This document shows, in pieces, positions 27,216-35,212 of a DNA stretch of 64,000 bases (position 1 is the stretch's first letter; the number at the start of each line of letters is the position of its first letter). Source of the stretch: an uncultured Maribacter sp. (GTDB lineage Bacteria > Bacteroidota > Bacteroidia > Flavobacteriales > Flavobacteriaceae). The stretch lies in NCBI GenBank assembly GCA_947504045.1, contig CANNFY010000001.1, positions 682,001 to 746,000 of the forward strand, read 5' to 3'. Both the position numbers and the translations under genes were made by a program. The notes beneath the pieces are model-generated. The model saw nothing but the letters and a program-made list of their open reading frames with translations. It did no database searches and was not told the origin of the DNA.

Positions 27216-28475
27216 ATGAAAGATTATCACATTTCTAAACACAACTCTTTTTATACCATTGGCCTAAATTACAAAAAGGCTGATGCAGAAATGCGTGGAA
27301 AATTTAGCCTTTCGGAAAATGCTATGCAAAAAATATTAACCGATGCTAAAATGCAAGGTATAGATGGTTTGCTTGCAACATCTACCTGTAATAGAACAGA
27401 ACTGCACGGCTTTGCGCAACACCCTTTTCAGCTTATAAAAATGCTTTGCGATAATACAGAAGGTACTGTAGAAGAATTTCAACAAGTAGCTTATGTTTAC
27501 AAAAACAAAGATGCCATTTCGCATCTTTTTAAGGTTGGAACTGGTTTAGACAGTCAAATTCTTGGAGATTTTGAAATAATTAGCCAGTTAAGACAAAGTT
27601 TTTCTCGTTCTAAAAAGCAAGAAATTGCAAACCCATTTATAGAGCGTCTTTGTAACTCTGTAATACAAGCCAGTAAGCGTATAAAAAACGAAACAGAAAT
27701 TTCATCAGGAGCAACATCTGTTTCATTTGCATCTGTACAATATATTTTAAAAACAATGCCAGATGTTTCAACAAAAAAGATTTTGCTTTTTGGCACTGGT
27801 AAAATTGGAAGAAACACTTGCGAAAACCTAATAAAACACACCAAAAATCCTAACATAACCTTAATTAACAGAACTAAAAATAAAGCAGAAAAAATTGCAG
27901 GTAAGTTTAATTTAATGGTTAAAGATTATGGTGATTTGCAAACGGAGATTAGAACTACCGATATTCTTGTAGTTGCCACAGGTGCAAACCAACCAACTAT
28001 TTCTAAAGATCTAATACATACTAAAAAGCCATTATTAATTTTAGATTTATCTATTCCAAAAAATGTAGATAGTTCTGTTACAACTTTAGATAATGTAGAG
28101 GTTATACATTTAGATCATTTATCGCAAATAACAGATGAAACTTTAGAAAGAAGAAAACAATTTATTCCGCAAGCAGAAGAAATAATAGAAGAAGTTAAAG
28201 AAGACTTTATTCAATGGTTAGAAAGCAGAAAATTTGCTCCTGTAATTAAAGCTTTAAACAAAAAGCTTAAAACCATGAAGGAAGAGGAATTAGATTATCA
28301 TTCCAAAAAATTAAATGATTTTAATTCCAAACATGCAGATGCAATTTCTAACCGCATAATTCAAAAAATAACCAAGCAATTTGCCAATCACTTAAAAGAA
28401 ACTGGTAATGATGCAGACGAAAGCCTAGAATTAATCCAAAAGGTATTTCAACTACAAGTAAGCACAAATGAGTAA
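27216..28475 (+). CDS. hemA: Glutamyl-tRNA reductase
   Basis: First enzyme of the C5 heme route: it reduces glutamyl-tRNA(Glu) to glutamate-1-semialdehyde. The 419-residue protein has the catalytic cysteine C58 in TSTCNRTEL, the substrate segment GLDSQILGDFEI, the NADPH-binding LLFGTGKIGRNTC and a C-terminal dimerisation helix region. Length is normal. Its last codons overlap hemC by 8 bp, so the genes are translationally coupled. A -7 element is right upstream and the AraC gene is divergent. hemL, the next enzyme, is not in the window. Confidence 0.97.
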   Translation: MKDYHISKHNSFYTIGLNYKKADAEMRGKFSLSENAMQKILTDAKMQGIDGLLATSTCNRTELHGFAQHPFQLIKMLCDNTEGTVEEFQQVAYVYKNKDAISHLFKVGTGLDSQILGDFEIISQLRQSFSRSKKQEIANPFIERLCNSVIQASKRIKNETEISSGATSVSFASVQYILKTMPDVSTKKILLFGTGKIGRNTCENLIKHTKNPNITLINRTKNKAEKIAGKFNLMVKDYGDLQTEIRTTDILVVATGANQPTISKDLIHTKKPLLILDLSIPKNVDSSVTTLDNVEVIHLDHLSQITDETLERRKQFIPQAEEIIEEVKEDFIQWLESRKFAPVIKALNKKLKTMKEEELDYHSKKLNDFNSKHADAISNRIIQKITKQFANHLKETGNDADESLELIQKVFQLQVSTNE

Positions 28476-30051
28476 CACCATTAGAATAGGTACTCGTGAT
28501 AGTGAATTAGCACTATGGCAAGCAAATTACGTTAAAAGACAATTAGACGCCTTAGGCCACAACACCAAGATTGTTGCCGTAAAATCTACAGGAGACATCA
28601 TATTAGACAAACCGCTTTATGAACTAGGCATAACAGGTATTTTTACCAAAACACTAGATATTGCTATGCTAAATGGCGATATAGACATTGCGGTTCATTC
28701 TATGAAAGATGTTCCAACAGCATTACCTAAAGGTATAGTAAAAGCAGCCGTTTTAAAACGAGCCAACTATATGGATATTCTTGCTTTTAAAAACAACGAA
28801 GAATTTTTAGGAGCTCCAGAAGGTATTATTGCAACAGGTAGCCTTAGAAGAAAAGCACAATGGCTTAACCGCTACCCTACGCATACTGTAGTAGATTTAA
28901 GAGGAAATGTAAATAGTAGACTTCAAAAACTAGAAGATAATAATTGGAACGGTGCTATTTTTGCAGCTGCAGGCTTAGACCGTATAAATTTACAACCAGA
29001 AAATACTATTGGACTTACCTGGATGATTCCTGCGCCTGCACAAGGAGCAATAATGGTAGTTGCAAAAGAAGAAAATGAAGAACTAAGAGAAATTTTAGCC
29101 GAACTAAACCATGAAGCTACAGATACGTGTGTAGGTATAGAACGCCAGTTTCTAAGAACTTTAGAAGGTGGATGTACTGCTCCAATTGGTGCTTTTGCAT
29201 ACATAAATAAAGAGGAAGAAGTTGTTTTTAAGGGAGTATTACTTTCTAAAGACGGAAAACAAAAAATAGAGGTAGCAAAATCTGTAAAGCTTGGCAAACA
29301 CCAAACTCTCGGAGAAGATTTAGCACATAAAGTATTAGAAAAAGGAGGTAAACGCCTAATGGGGCAGCTTAATAATGGCCCTACTGCTCCACACATATTT
29401 GCAACAAAAAAATTAACTCCTGAGCAGCTTCAATTATTTGATACAACTGTTAGTGTAGATTCTGAAGATTTTATAAAAATAAAACTTACTAGAATTCCTC
29501 GTCCTGTGTTAAAAAAGCCACACCAAAATGTAATTTTTACCAGTAAAAATGGAATTGAAGCGCTAATACAAAACGTTACTGCTAGCGAATTACAGTTTGA
29601 GAATATTTATTGCGTAGGTCGCAAAACCAAGCGTTTAATAGAAAGACGAATTGGCGAAGTAACCTATTGTGCTCCAAATGCAGAAAAACTAGCAGAATAT
29701 TTGGCGGAAAATCTAGAAGATAAAGAGGTCACTTATTTCTGTGGTGATATTCGTTTAGATACTTTACCAAATTTATTGACTGAGAGTAATATTACCGTTA
29801 CAGAAATTGAAGCATACCAAACAAGACTTGCACCAAAAACTGTAGAAGAAGACACTAAAGGCATCTTATTTTTTAGTCCTTCTGGAGTACAAAGTTACAT
29901 TAAGATTAACAACAATACTAAAATTGCGTATTGCATTGGAGAAACCACGGCTTCTGAAGCTAGAAAGCATTTTACAGAAGTTAAAGTAGCTAAAATGCGT
30001 ACCGTAGAAAGTGTTATTACCTTGGCAAATTCTGATTTTATTACCAAATAA
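28468..30051 (+). CDS. hemC-hemD: Fused hydroxymethylbilane synthase and uroporphyrinogen-III synthase
   Basis: A 527-residue bifunctional protein. Residues about 1-305 are HemC (porphobilinogen deaminase): D82 in HSMKDVPTAL and the dipyrromethane-binding cysteine C236 in EGGCTAPIGA. Residues about 325-525 are HemD (uroporphyrinogen-III synthase): VIFTSKNGIEAL, YFCGDIRLDTLP, LFFSPSGVQSYI and IGETTASEARKH. Free HemC is about 310 residues, so the length confirms a fusion. It channels hydroxymethylbilane to ring closure. The start overlaps hemA by 8 bp. Fusion is known in some Bacteroidota. Confidence 0.95.
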   Translation: MSNTIRIGTRDSELALWQANYVKRQLDALGHNTKIVAVKSTGDIILDKPLYELGITGIFTKTLDIAMLNGDIDIAVHSMKDVPTALPKGIVKAAVLKRANYMDILAFKNNEEFLGAPEGIIATGSLRRKAQWLNRYPTHTVVDLRGNVNSRLQKLEDNNWNGAIFAAAGLDRINLQPENTIGLTWMIPAPAQGAIMVVAKEENEELREILAELNHEATDTCVGIERQFLRTLEGGCTAPIGAFAYINKEEEVVFKGVLLSKDGKQKIEVAKSVKLGKHQTLGEDLAHKVLEKGGKRLMGQLNNGPTAPHIFATKKLTPEQLQLFDTTVSVDSEDFIKIKLTRIPRPVLKKPHQNVIFTSKNGIEALIQNVTASELQFENIYCVGRKTKRLIERRIGEVTYCAPNAEKLAEYLAENLEDKEVTYFCGDIRLDTLPNLLTESNITVTEIEAYQTRLAPKTVEEDTKGILFFSPSGVQSYIKINNNTKIAYCIGETTASEARKHFTEVKVAKMRTVESVITLANSDFITK

Positions 30052-30131
30052 ATAATGATAGTCCAATTACTATAATTAAAAATAGCTAAAAGCAAAAAGC
30101 TAAAGGCCATTAACCAATAGCAGTATATAAT

Positions 30132-31154
30132 ATGAAGAACGATTTATTTCTAAAAGCATTAAAAGGAGAAACTGTACAAAGACCACCAGTTTGGATGATG
30201 AGACAAGCAGGGCGTTACCTTCCTGAGTTTATGGAAATTAAAGCTAAATATGATTTTTTTACGCGTTGCCAAACTCCAGAACTAGCTTCTGAAATAACGG
30301 TACAACCTATTCGAAGATATGGGATGGATGCTGCTATTTTGTTTTCTGATATTTTAGTAATACCGCAAGCCATGAATATTGAGGTAGAAATGAAACCAAA
30401 TTTTGGCCCATATTTACCAAACCCTATTCGTTCGCAAAAAGATTTAGACAGTGTTATTGTTCCAGATATTCAAGATACACTTGGCTATGTTATGGATGCT
30501 ATAAAAATGACCAAAGAAAAGCTGAACGATGAAATTCCTTTAATTGGTTTTGCTGGATCTCCTTGGACTATTTTATGCTATTGTGTACAAGGACAAGGAA
30601 GTAAAAACTTTGATAAAGCCAAAGAATTATGTTTTACACAACCTGTAGTTGCACATTCTTTATTACAAAAAATAACAGATACTACTATTGCCTACCTTAA
30701 AGAAAAAGTAAAAGCTGGTGTAAATGCTGTACAAGTATTCGATTCTTGGGGAGGAATGCTTTCTCCAACAGATTATCAGGAATTTTCTTGGCAATACATA
30801 CAACAAATTATTGATGCGCTTAAAGAAGAAGCTCATGTAATTGCATTTGGTAAAGGGTGTTGGTTTGCCTTAAATGATATGGCAAAATCTGGTGCCTCTG
30901 CATTAGGAGTAGATTGGACATGCTCTGCACGTAATGCTCGCTACCTAACCGGAGGAAATATTACACTTCAGGGTAATTTTGACCCTTCTCGTTTATTATC
31001 ACCACCTGCAGAAATAAAAAAGATGGTACACCAAATGATTACTGAATTTGGTAAAGACAAATACATTGTTAACCTAGGCCACGGAATTTTACCTAACATA
31101 CCATTAGAAAACGCAAAAGCATTTATAGATGCCGTAAAAGAGTATAAAGAATAG
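30132..31154 (+). CDS. hemE: Uroporphyrinogen decarboxylase
   Basis: Removes the four acetate carboxyls of uroporphyrinogen III to give coproporphyrinogen III. The 340-residue protein begins with the signature [17 protein letters not shown] and has the second signature [12 protein letters not shown] near residue 137. Length is standard. It follows hemC-hemD by 80 nt on the same strand. Confidence 0.97.
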   Translation: MKNDLFLKALKGETVQRPPVWMMRQAGRYLPEFMEIKAKYDFFTRCQTPELASEITVQPIRRYGMDAAILFSDILVIPQAMNIEVEMKPNFGPYLPNPIRSQKDLDSVIVPDIQDTLGYVMDAIKMTKEKLNDEIPLIGFAGSPWTILCYCVQGQGSKNFDKAKELCFTQPVVAHSLLQKITDTTIAYLKEKVKAGVNAVQVFDSWGGMLSPTDYQEFSWQYIQQIIDALKEEAHVIAFGKGCWFALNDMAKSGASALGVDWTCSARNARYLTGGNITLQGNFDPSRLLSPPAEIKKMVHQMITEFGKDKYIVNLGHGILPNIPLENAKAFIDAVKEYKE

Positions 31155-31197
31155 TACTCTTTTCTTTTGCCTATTTTTTGTATTATTATATCTAATT

Positions 31198-31941
31198 ATG
31201 ATAAAAAATATTTTAAAAGGCATTACTTCTTACGCCAATTCTTTTAAACTTATTGCACAACTAAAATTGTGGAAATATTTTTTTATACCCATTGGTATTA
31301 GTGTTGTAACAGCCATTTTTATTGGTTTTACCAGCTATACACTTGCGGATGATATTGGCGCTTTTATCTCCAAAATTTGGATGTGGGATTGGGGAAAAGA
31401 AACTTTTACCTCTATAAGTAACTTTGTTGGTGGCGCAACTGTAATTCTACTCGGACTTGTACTTTACAAGCATATTGTAATGGCATTTTCAGCTCCTTTT
31501 ATGAGTCCTGTATCCGAAAAAATTGAAGCGCATTTTACAAAAAATACAAACCACGAGCATAGAAAAACTTCTTTTAACGACCAACTTTGGAGAGGTATTA
31601 GAATAAATATAAGAAATCTTTGGAAAGAGATTTTGTTTACTATTCCACTTATAATCTTAGGGTTTATTCCAGTAATTGGTATTGCATCTACAATTTTAAT
31701 ATTTTTGGTTCAGGCATATTATGCAGGTTTTGGTAATATGGATTATACACTAGAACGTCATTTTAAGTATAAAGAAAGTATTCAATTTGTAAAAAAGAAT
31801 AAAGGGTTTGCTATTGGCAATGGTATGGTGTTTATGTTATTTCTTTTAATTCCATTTATTGGTATTATTCTAGTATTACCACTATCCGTAACAGCAGCTT
31901 CTAAACAAACTGTGGCTATTTTAGAAAATCAAAAACATTAA
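31198..31941 (+). CDS. EI24 domain (CysZ-like) membrane protein
   Basis: A 247-residue protein with four main hydrophobic stretches (about 24-50, 75-100, 145-180, 205-235) and the EI24/CysZ-type pattern, including MAFSAPFMSPVSEKIE and LIFLVQAYYAGFGNMDYTLE. CysZ relatives take up sulfate, but the substrate here cannot be assigned. It lies within the heme transcription unit, 43 nt after hemE and 5 nt before the acetyltransferase gene. Confidence 0.85.
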   Translation: MIKNILKGITSYANSFKLIAQLKLWKYFFIPIGISVVTAIFIGFTSYTLADDIGAFISKIWMWDWGKETFTSISNFVGGATVILLGLVLYKHIVMAFSAPFMSPVSEKIEAHFTKNTNHEHRKTSFNDQLWRGIRINIRNLWKEILFTIPLIILGFIPVIGIASTILIFLVQAYYAGFGNMDYTLERHFKYKESIQFVKKNKGFAIGNGMVFMLFLLIPFIGIILVLPLSVTAASKQTVAILENQKH

Positions 31942-31946
31942 ATCTA

Positions 31947-32489
31947 GTGGACTTGAATTTTGATTCTTATTATCTAGAACCAATACAAGAAAAACACGCT
32001 TGGGGTTTATGCGATTTTGTTACCTCTAATTCGGATAGATTAAAACGTTATTTCCCTTTAACATTAGCAGCAAATTTAACTCCAGAATTAGCCACTATTT
32101 TTACCAATAAAAAAGTAAAAGAGTTTCAAAGCAACCAAGAGTATCTATTTATTCTCCGAAGTAATTTAGAAAAAAACATAATCGGTATAATTTATTTAAA
32201 AGAATTAAATTGGCAAACTAAACAAGGGGAGCTAGCATATTGCATTGGGTATGATTACGAAAGACAAGGTATTACAAGTAAAGCCATTACAGTTGTAACA
32301 AAATGGGCTTTTAGTCAAAAAGCATTAAAAACACTGCAAATAATAGTACATAAAACAAATACCGCAAGTATTAAGGTTGCCCTAAAATGTAAATTTACAT
32401 GGCAAAAAACATTACCTAAAGAACATACTCCTTCTAATGAAAATCCGTTAGATATGGAGTTATACGAACGTTACAAATCTATAAGCTAA
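31947..32489 (+). CDS. GNAT family N-acetyltransferase (RimJ/RimL-like)
   Basis: A 180-residue acetyltransferase with the GNAT core: acetyl-CoA loop region DYERQGITSKAITVVTKWAF (about 110-129) and the following LKTLQIIVHKTNTASIKVA. This is the ribosomal-protein-serine acetyltransferase-like group; substrate unknown. The start is GTG at 31947, 5 nt after the upstream gene. It overlaps the next gene by one base (TAATG). Confidence 0.85.
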   Translation: MDLNFDSYYLEPIQEKHAWGLCDFVTSNSDRLKRYFPLTLAANLTPELATIFTNKKVKEFQSNQEYLFILRSNLEKNIIGIIYLKELNWQTKQGELAYCIGYDYERQGITSKAITVVTKWAFSQKALKTLQIIVHKTNTASIKVALKCKFTWQKTLPKEHTPSNENPLDMELYERYKSIS

Positions 32490-33124
32490 TGCAGATAATA
32501 GAAAAATATGATCGTCAGTTTGAATATTTAGGTATACTAATTAACCTTTTAATAGCCTATCAATTTTATGTAATTTGGAGTAACCCAACTATTAACGATG
32601 CTCCTACTGTTTCTACATTAGCCGCTTTAATGGCTTTTGAGTTTATTATGATCCACTCTGGTGTTTTTATGGCTGTTATGCCTAGAAAAATATCATTATA
32701 CATATTATTTCCCATTTATGGTCTTTTTGCACTTGCTTTTAATTCTGCAACGGAAAATAATACTATATTAATAGCTTACTTAGTAGTTGTATTTAACCGT
32801 ATGCGTTTTGCATTTTCAGATGTAAGTCCAGCTTTAAAAAATAGAGCAATATTAACTTCTGCTTTAGCTGCAGTTATATATTTTATATTAATTTTTGTAA
32901 TCCTGTTTTGTATGAATTCCATTCCTGAACTTGGGCTACATGAAGAGTACTTGGAAATTTCGGGTTATAACGCCGCAAAAACATCCGGTGGTGTGTTTAT
33001 AGACACGCCACATATTGCTATTTGTTTTGGACTAATCTATTATTGTTTTTTAGTTCTAATTGAAGTATTGTTACTTTATAAGCCACAAAATAAAAACCCG
33101 CCTATAAATATTCCTGATTTATGA
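32489..33124 (+). CDS. Multi-pass membrane protein of unknown function
   Basis: A 211-residue protein with about five to six hydrophobic helices; features include FIMIHSGVFMAVM and NRMRFAFSDVSPALKNRAIL. No family recognised. One-base overlap with the acetyltransferase gene before it and a four-base overlap with hemF after it show it is a fixed member of this operon, though a heme role is not demonstrated. Confidence 0.78.
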   Translation: MQIIEKYDRQFEYLGILINLLIAYQFYVIWSNPTINDAPTVSTLAALMAFEFIMIHSGVFMAVMPRKISLYILFPIYGLFALAFNSATENNTILIAYLVVVFNRMRFAFSDVSPALKNRAILTSALAAVIYFILIFVILFCMNSIPELGLHEEYLEISGYNAAKTSGGVFIDTPHIAICFGLIYYCFLVLIEVLLLYKPQNKNPPINIPDL

Positions 33125-34023
33125 AAGATACTTTCTACGCCTATATTCAACAACTACAAGACACTATAACCTCTAAATTAGAAGAAATAGATGGTGTTGC
33201 TACATTTAAAGAAGACCTTTGGAAAAGACCAGAAGGCGGTGGTGGTAGAACACGTGTAATAGAAAATGGGGCTGTTTTTGAAAAAGGTGGCGTAAACATT
33301 TCTGCAGTACATGGTGCTTTACCAGAAAGCATGCAAAACTATTTTGGTGTTAAAGATGCCGATTTTTTTGCTTGCGGACTAAGTTTAGTATTGCACCCTA
33401 AAAACCCAATGGTTCCCACAGTGCATGCTAATTGGCGTTATTTTGAAATGTATGACAAACAAGGTAATATTGTAGACCAATGGTTTGGTGGTGGACAAGA
33501 CCTTACTCCTTATTATTTATTTGAGGAAGACGCTATTCATTTTCATAAAACATGCAAAACAGCTTGTGGTAAACATAACCCTGAATTTCATAAAAAATAT
33601 AAAGAACGTTGCGATACCTATTTTTGGAATGCGCACCGTAATGAAGCAAGAGGCTTAGGAGGCTTATTTTTTGATTATTGTAAAGCAACCGATGATATGT
33701 CTATGCAAGACTGGTACAACTTTGTAACCGAAGTTGGCAATAGCTTTTTAGAAGCATATATACCAATTGTTATAAAAAGAAAAGAATTGCCATATACAAA
33801 AGCACAAAGAGACTGGCAAGAGGTTAGGCGCGGCCGTTATGTAGAATTTAATTTGGTACATGACAAAGGAACTTTATTCGGATTACGCACTAATGGCCGT
33901 ATAGAAAGTATTCTTATGAGTCTTCCTCCACATGTACAATGGCATTATAATCACCATCCTGAAAAAGGTAGTGCAGAAGAAAAACTACTACAAGTTTTAG
34001 CAACTCCAAAAGATTGGGTTTAA
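33121..34023 (+). CDS. hemF: Oxygen-dependent coproporphyrinogen-III oxidase
   Basis: Converts coproporphyrinogen III to protoporphyrinogen IX using O2. The 300-residue protein has the family signature regions PTVHANWRYFEM, WFGGGQDLTPYYLFEEDA, and GLFFDYCKATDD, and ends ATPKDWV. Length is normal for HemF. Aerobic use agrees with HemJ downstream in the pathway. The start overlaps the previous gene by 4 bp (ATGA). A short basic ORF follows after 9 nt. Confidence 0.96.
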   Translation: MKDTFYAYIQQLQDTITSKLEEIDGVATFKEDLWKRPEGGGGRTRVIENGAVFEKGGVNISAVHGALPESMQNYFGVKDADFFACGLSLVLHPKNPMVPTVHANWRYFEMYDKQGNIVDQWFGGGQDLTPYYLFEEDAIHFHKTCKTACGKHNPEFHKKYKERCDTYFWNAHRNEARGLGGLFFDYCKATDDMSMQDWYNFVTEVGNSFLEAYIPIVIKRKELPYTKAQRDWQEVRRGRYVEFNLVHDKGTLFGLRTNGRIESILMSLPPHVQWHYNHHPEKGSAEEKLLQVLATPKDWV

Positions 34024-34032
34024 AACTAGATT

Positions 34033-34191
34033 ATGGCTAAAAAAGGAAAAGAAAAAAATACGGTAAACAAAGCAAAGCATACTAAGTTGATGAACCGTAA
34101 AAAGAATAAGCTTAAAAAAGAACAAGAGACCAGAAAAGAACGGCTAAAAGCTATTGTAAAGCTGAGCCAAGAAAAAGCAAAAGATAATTAA
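34033..34191 (+). CDS. Small lysine-rich basic protein (52 residues)
   Basis: ATG at 34033 opens a 52-codon frame in the operon: MAKKGKEKNTVNKAKHTKLM, then repeated Lys/Arg/Glu helix-prone sequence ending SQEKAKDN. Nearly half the residues are charged, mostly lysine. Its stop shares one base with the next ATG (TAATG), and it follows hemF by 9 nt, which strongly suggests a translated gene. I recognise no family; a nucleic-acid-binding role is only suggested by charge. Confidence 0.72.
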   Translation: MAKKGKEKNTVNKAKHTKLMNRKKNKLKKEQETRKERLKAIVKLSQEKAKDN

Positions 34192-34583
34192 TGGAAAACG
34201 ATTGTTTCTGCGGCAGCAAAAAATCATATACGATGTGTTGTAATATAGTACACAACAACATATTAAAAGCAAAAACTGCAGAACAATTAATGCGTTCTAG
34301 GTATTCTGCTTTTGCAATGGCAAACGGCGACTATTTAATGCAAAGTCACCATTCTACAACCAGACCAACTAAAGATAAAAAAGCAATTATTGCCTGGGCA
34401 AAGTCCGTTAACTGGATTAAATTAGAAGTTTTAGAAACAACCAAAGGAGCTGAAAAAGATACTGAAGGGACTGTAACTTTTAATGCGTACTATTACGAAA
34501 ATGGAAAGGTTAATGTTCTAAATGAAAAATCGGCCTTTGTAAAAGAAAATAAGCATTGGGTATATTTGGGTTTAGCAGATTAA
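34191..34583 (+). CDS. YchJ-like SEC-C motif protein
   Basis: A 130-residue protein with an N-terminal zinc-binding cysteine set (CFCGSKKSYTMCC) and the YchJ core LMRSRYSAFAMANGDYL. A typical YchJ has an N-terminal SEC-C-like zinc motif, one core domain and a C-terminal SEC-C; here the C-terminal one is missing, as in many Bacteroidota copies. Function not known. One-base overlap with the basic small ORF upstream. Confidence 0.88.
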   Translation: MENDCFCGSKKSYTMCCNIVHNNILKAKTAEQLMRSRYSAFAMANGDYLMQSHHSTTRPTKDKKAIIAWAKSVNWIKLEVLETTKGAEKDTEGTVTFNAYYYENGKVNVLNEKSAFVKENKHWVYLGLAD

Positions 34584-34592
34584 TACATTAGA

Positions 34593-35207
34593 ATGAAAAA
34601 AGTAGTACTATCCATTTTTGCAATTATTGCCATTATAATACTAAATGCATGCAACTCCAGAAAAAAAGGAAAGAGTGATATTGAGGTACTCTTTACTCCA
34701 GACACACTAACCGCTGGTTATACGTATTGGTGGCCAGAATCTGGTCCTTTTATAGGAGAGTGTAACACAGAACTTTCGTTAGTTTTTAGAGGTGTAGTTA
34801 CCCAATTAAATGAACCAACAGATGAAGCCGGTCCTTTATACACTTCCCAAGACGGAATTATAAAGTTAGAACAAGTATATAAAATTAAAGATATAGGTGT
34901 TAATAAATATACCAGTCAGAATTATTTTAAAACAGACTGCTTTAATGGTTTAGACTTAAAAATTGGTGATGCTGTTTTAGTTTCTTGTTATGATTATGAA
35001 GGAGATTATACTATTCCCGGCGAAAAATCTATTCTAAAAATATCAGGCGATAGTGATCCTATAATAAAATCCATAAAAAAGTATATTGATAAAGACCAAA
35101 ACCCAATAAAAATTAGAAAAGATATAAAACTTTGGGAAAAACATTTTTTAGATAGCGCACTAGAAAAACAAATTCGTTGTAAGCAAGAAATGCTTAAAAA
35201 CAACTAA
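34593..35207 (+). CDS. Putative lipoprotein of unknown function
   Basis: A 204-residue protein with a lipoprotein signal peptide (residues 1-20): hydrophobic stretch then lipobox LNAC with the modified cysteine at about residue 20. The mature part starts polar (NSRKKGKSD) and has four further cysteines (GECN, KTDCFNG, VSCYDY, IRCKQ). It may resemble small tissue-inhibitor-of-metalloproteinase-like (OB-fold) secreted proteins, but I cannot confirm this. It follows the YchJ gene by 9 nt and ends 5 nt before the convergent helicase gene. Confidence 0.75.
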   Translation: MKKVVLSIFAIIAIIILNACNSRKKGKSDIEVLFTPDTLTAGYTYWWPESGPFIGECNTELSLVFRGVVTQLNEPTDEAGPLYTSQDGIIKLEQVYKIKDIGVNKYTSQNYFKTDCFNGLDLKIGDAVLVSCYDYEGDYTIPGEKSILKISGDSDPIIKSIKKYIDKDQNPIKIRKDIKLWEKHFLDSALEKQIRCKQEMLKNN

Positions 35208-35212
35208 CATTA

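Noticed and set aside
28923-29396. 157-residue minus-strand ORF inside hemC
   Set aside because: Shadow of the well-supported hemC frame; composition is rich in Ser/Pro/Cys as expected for an antisense frame.
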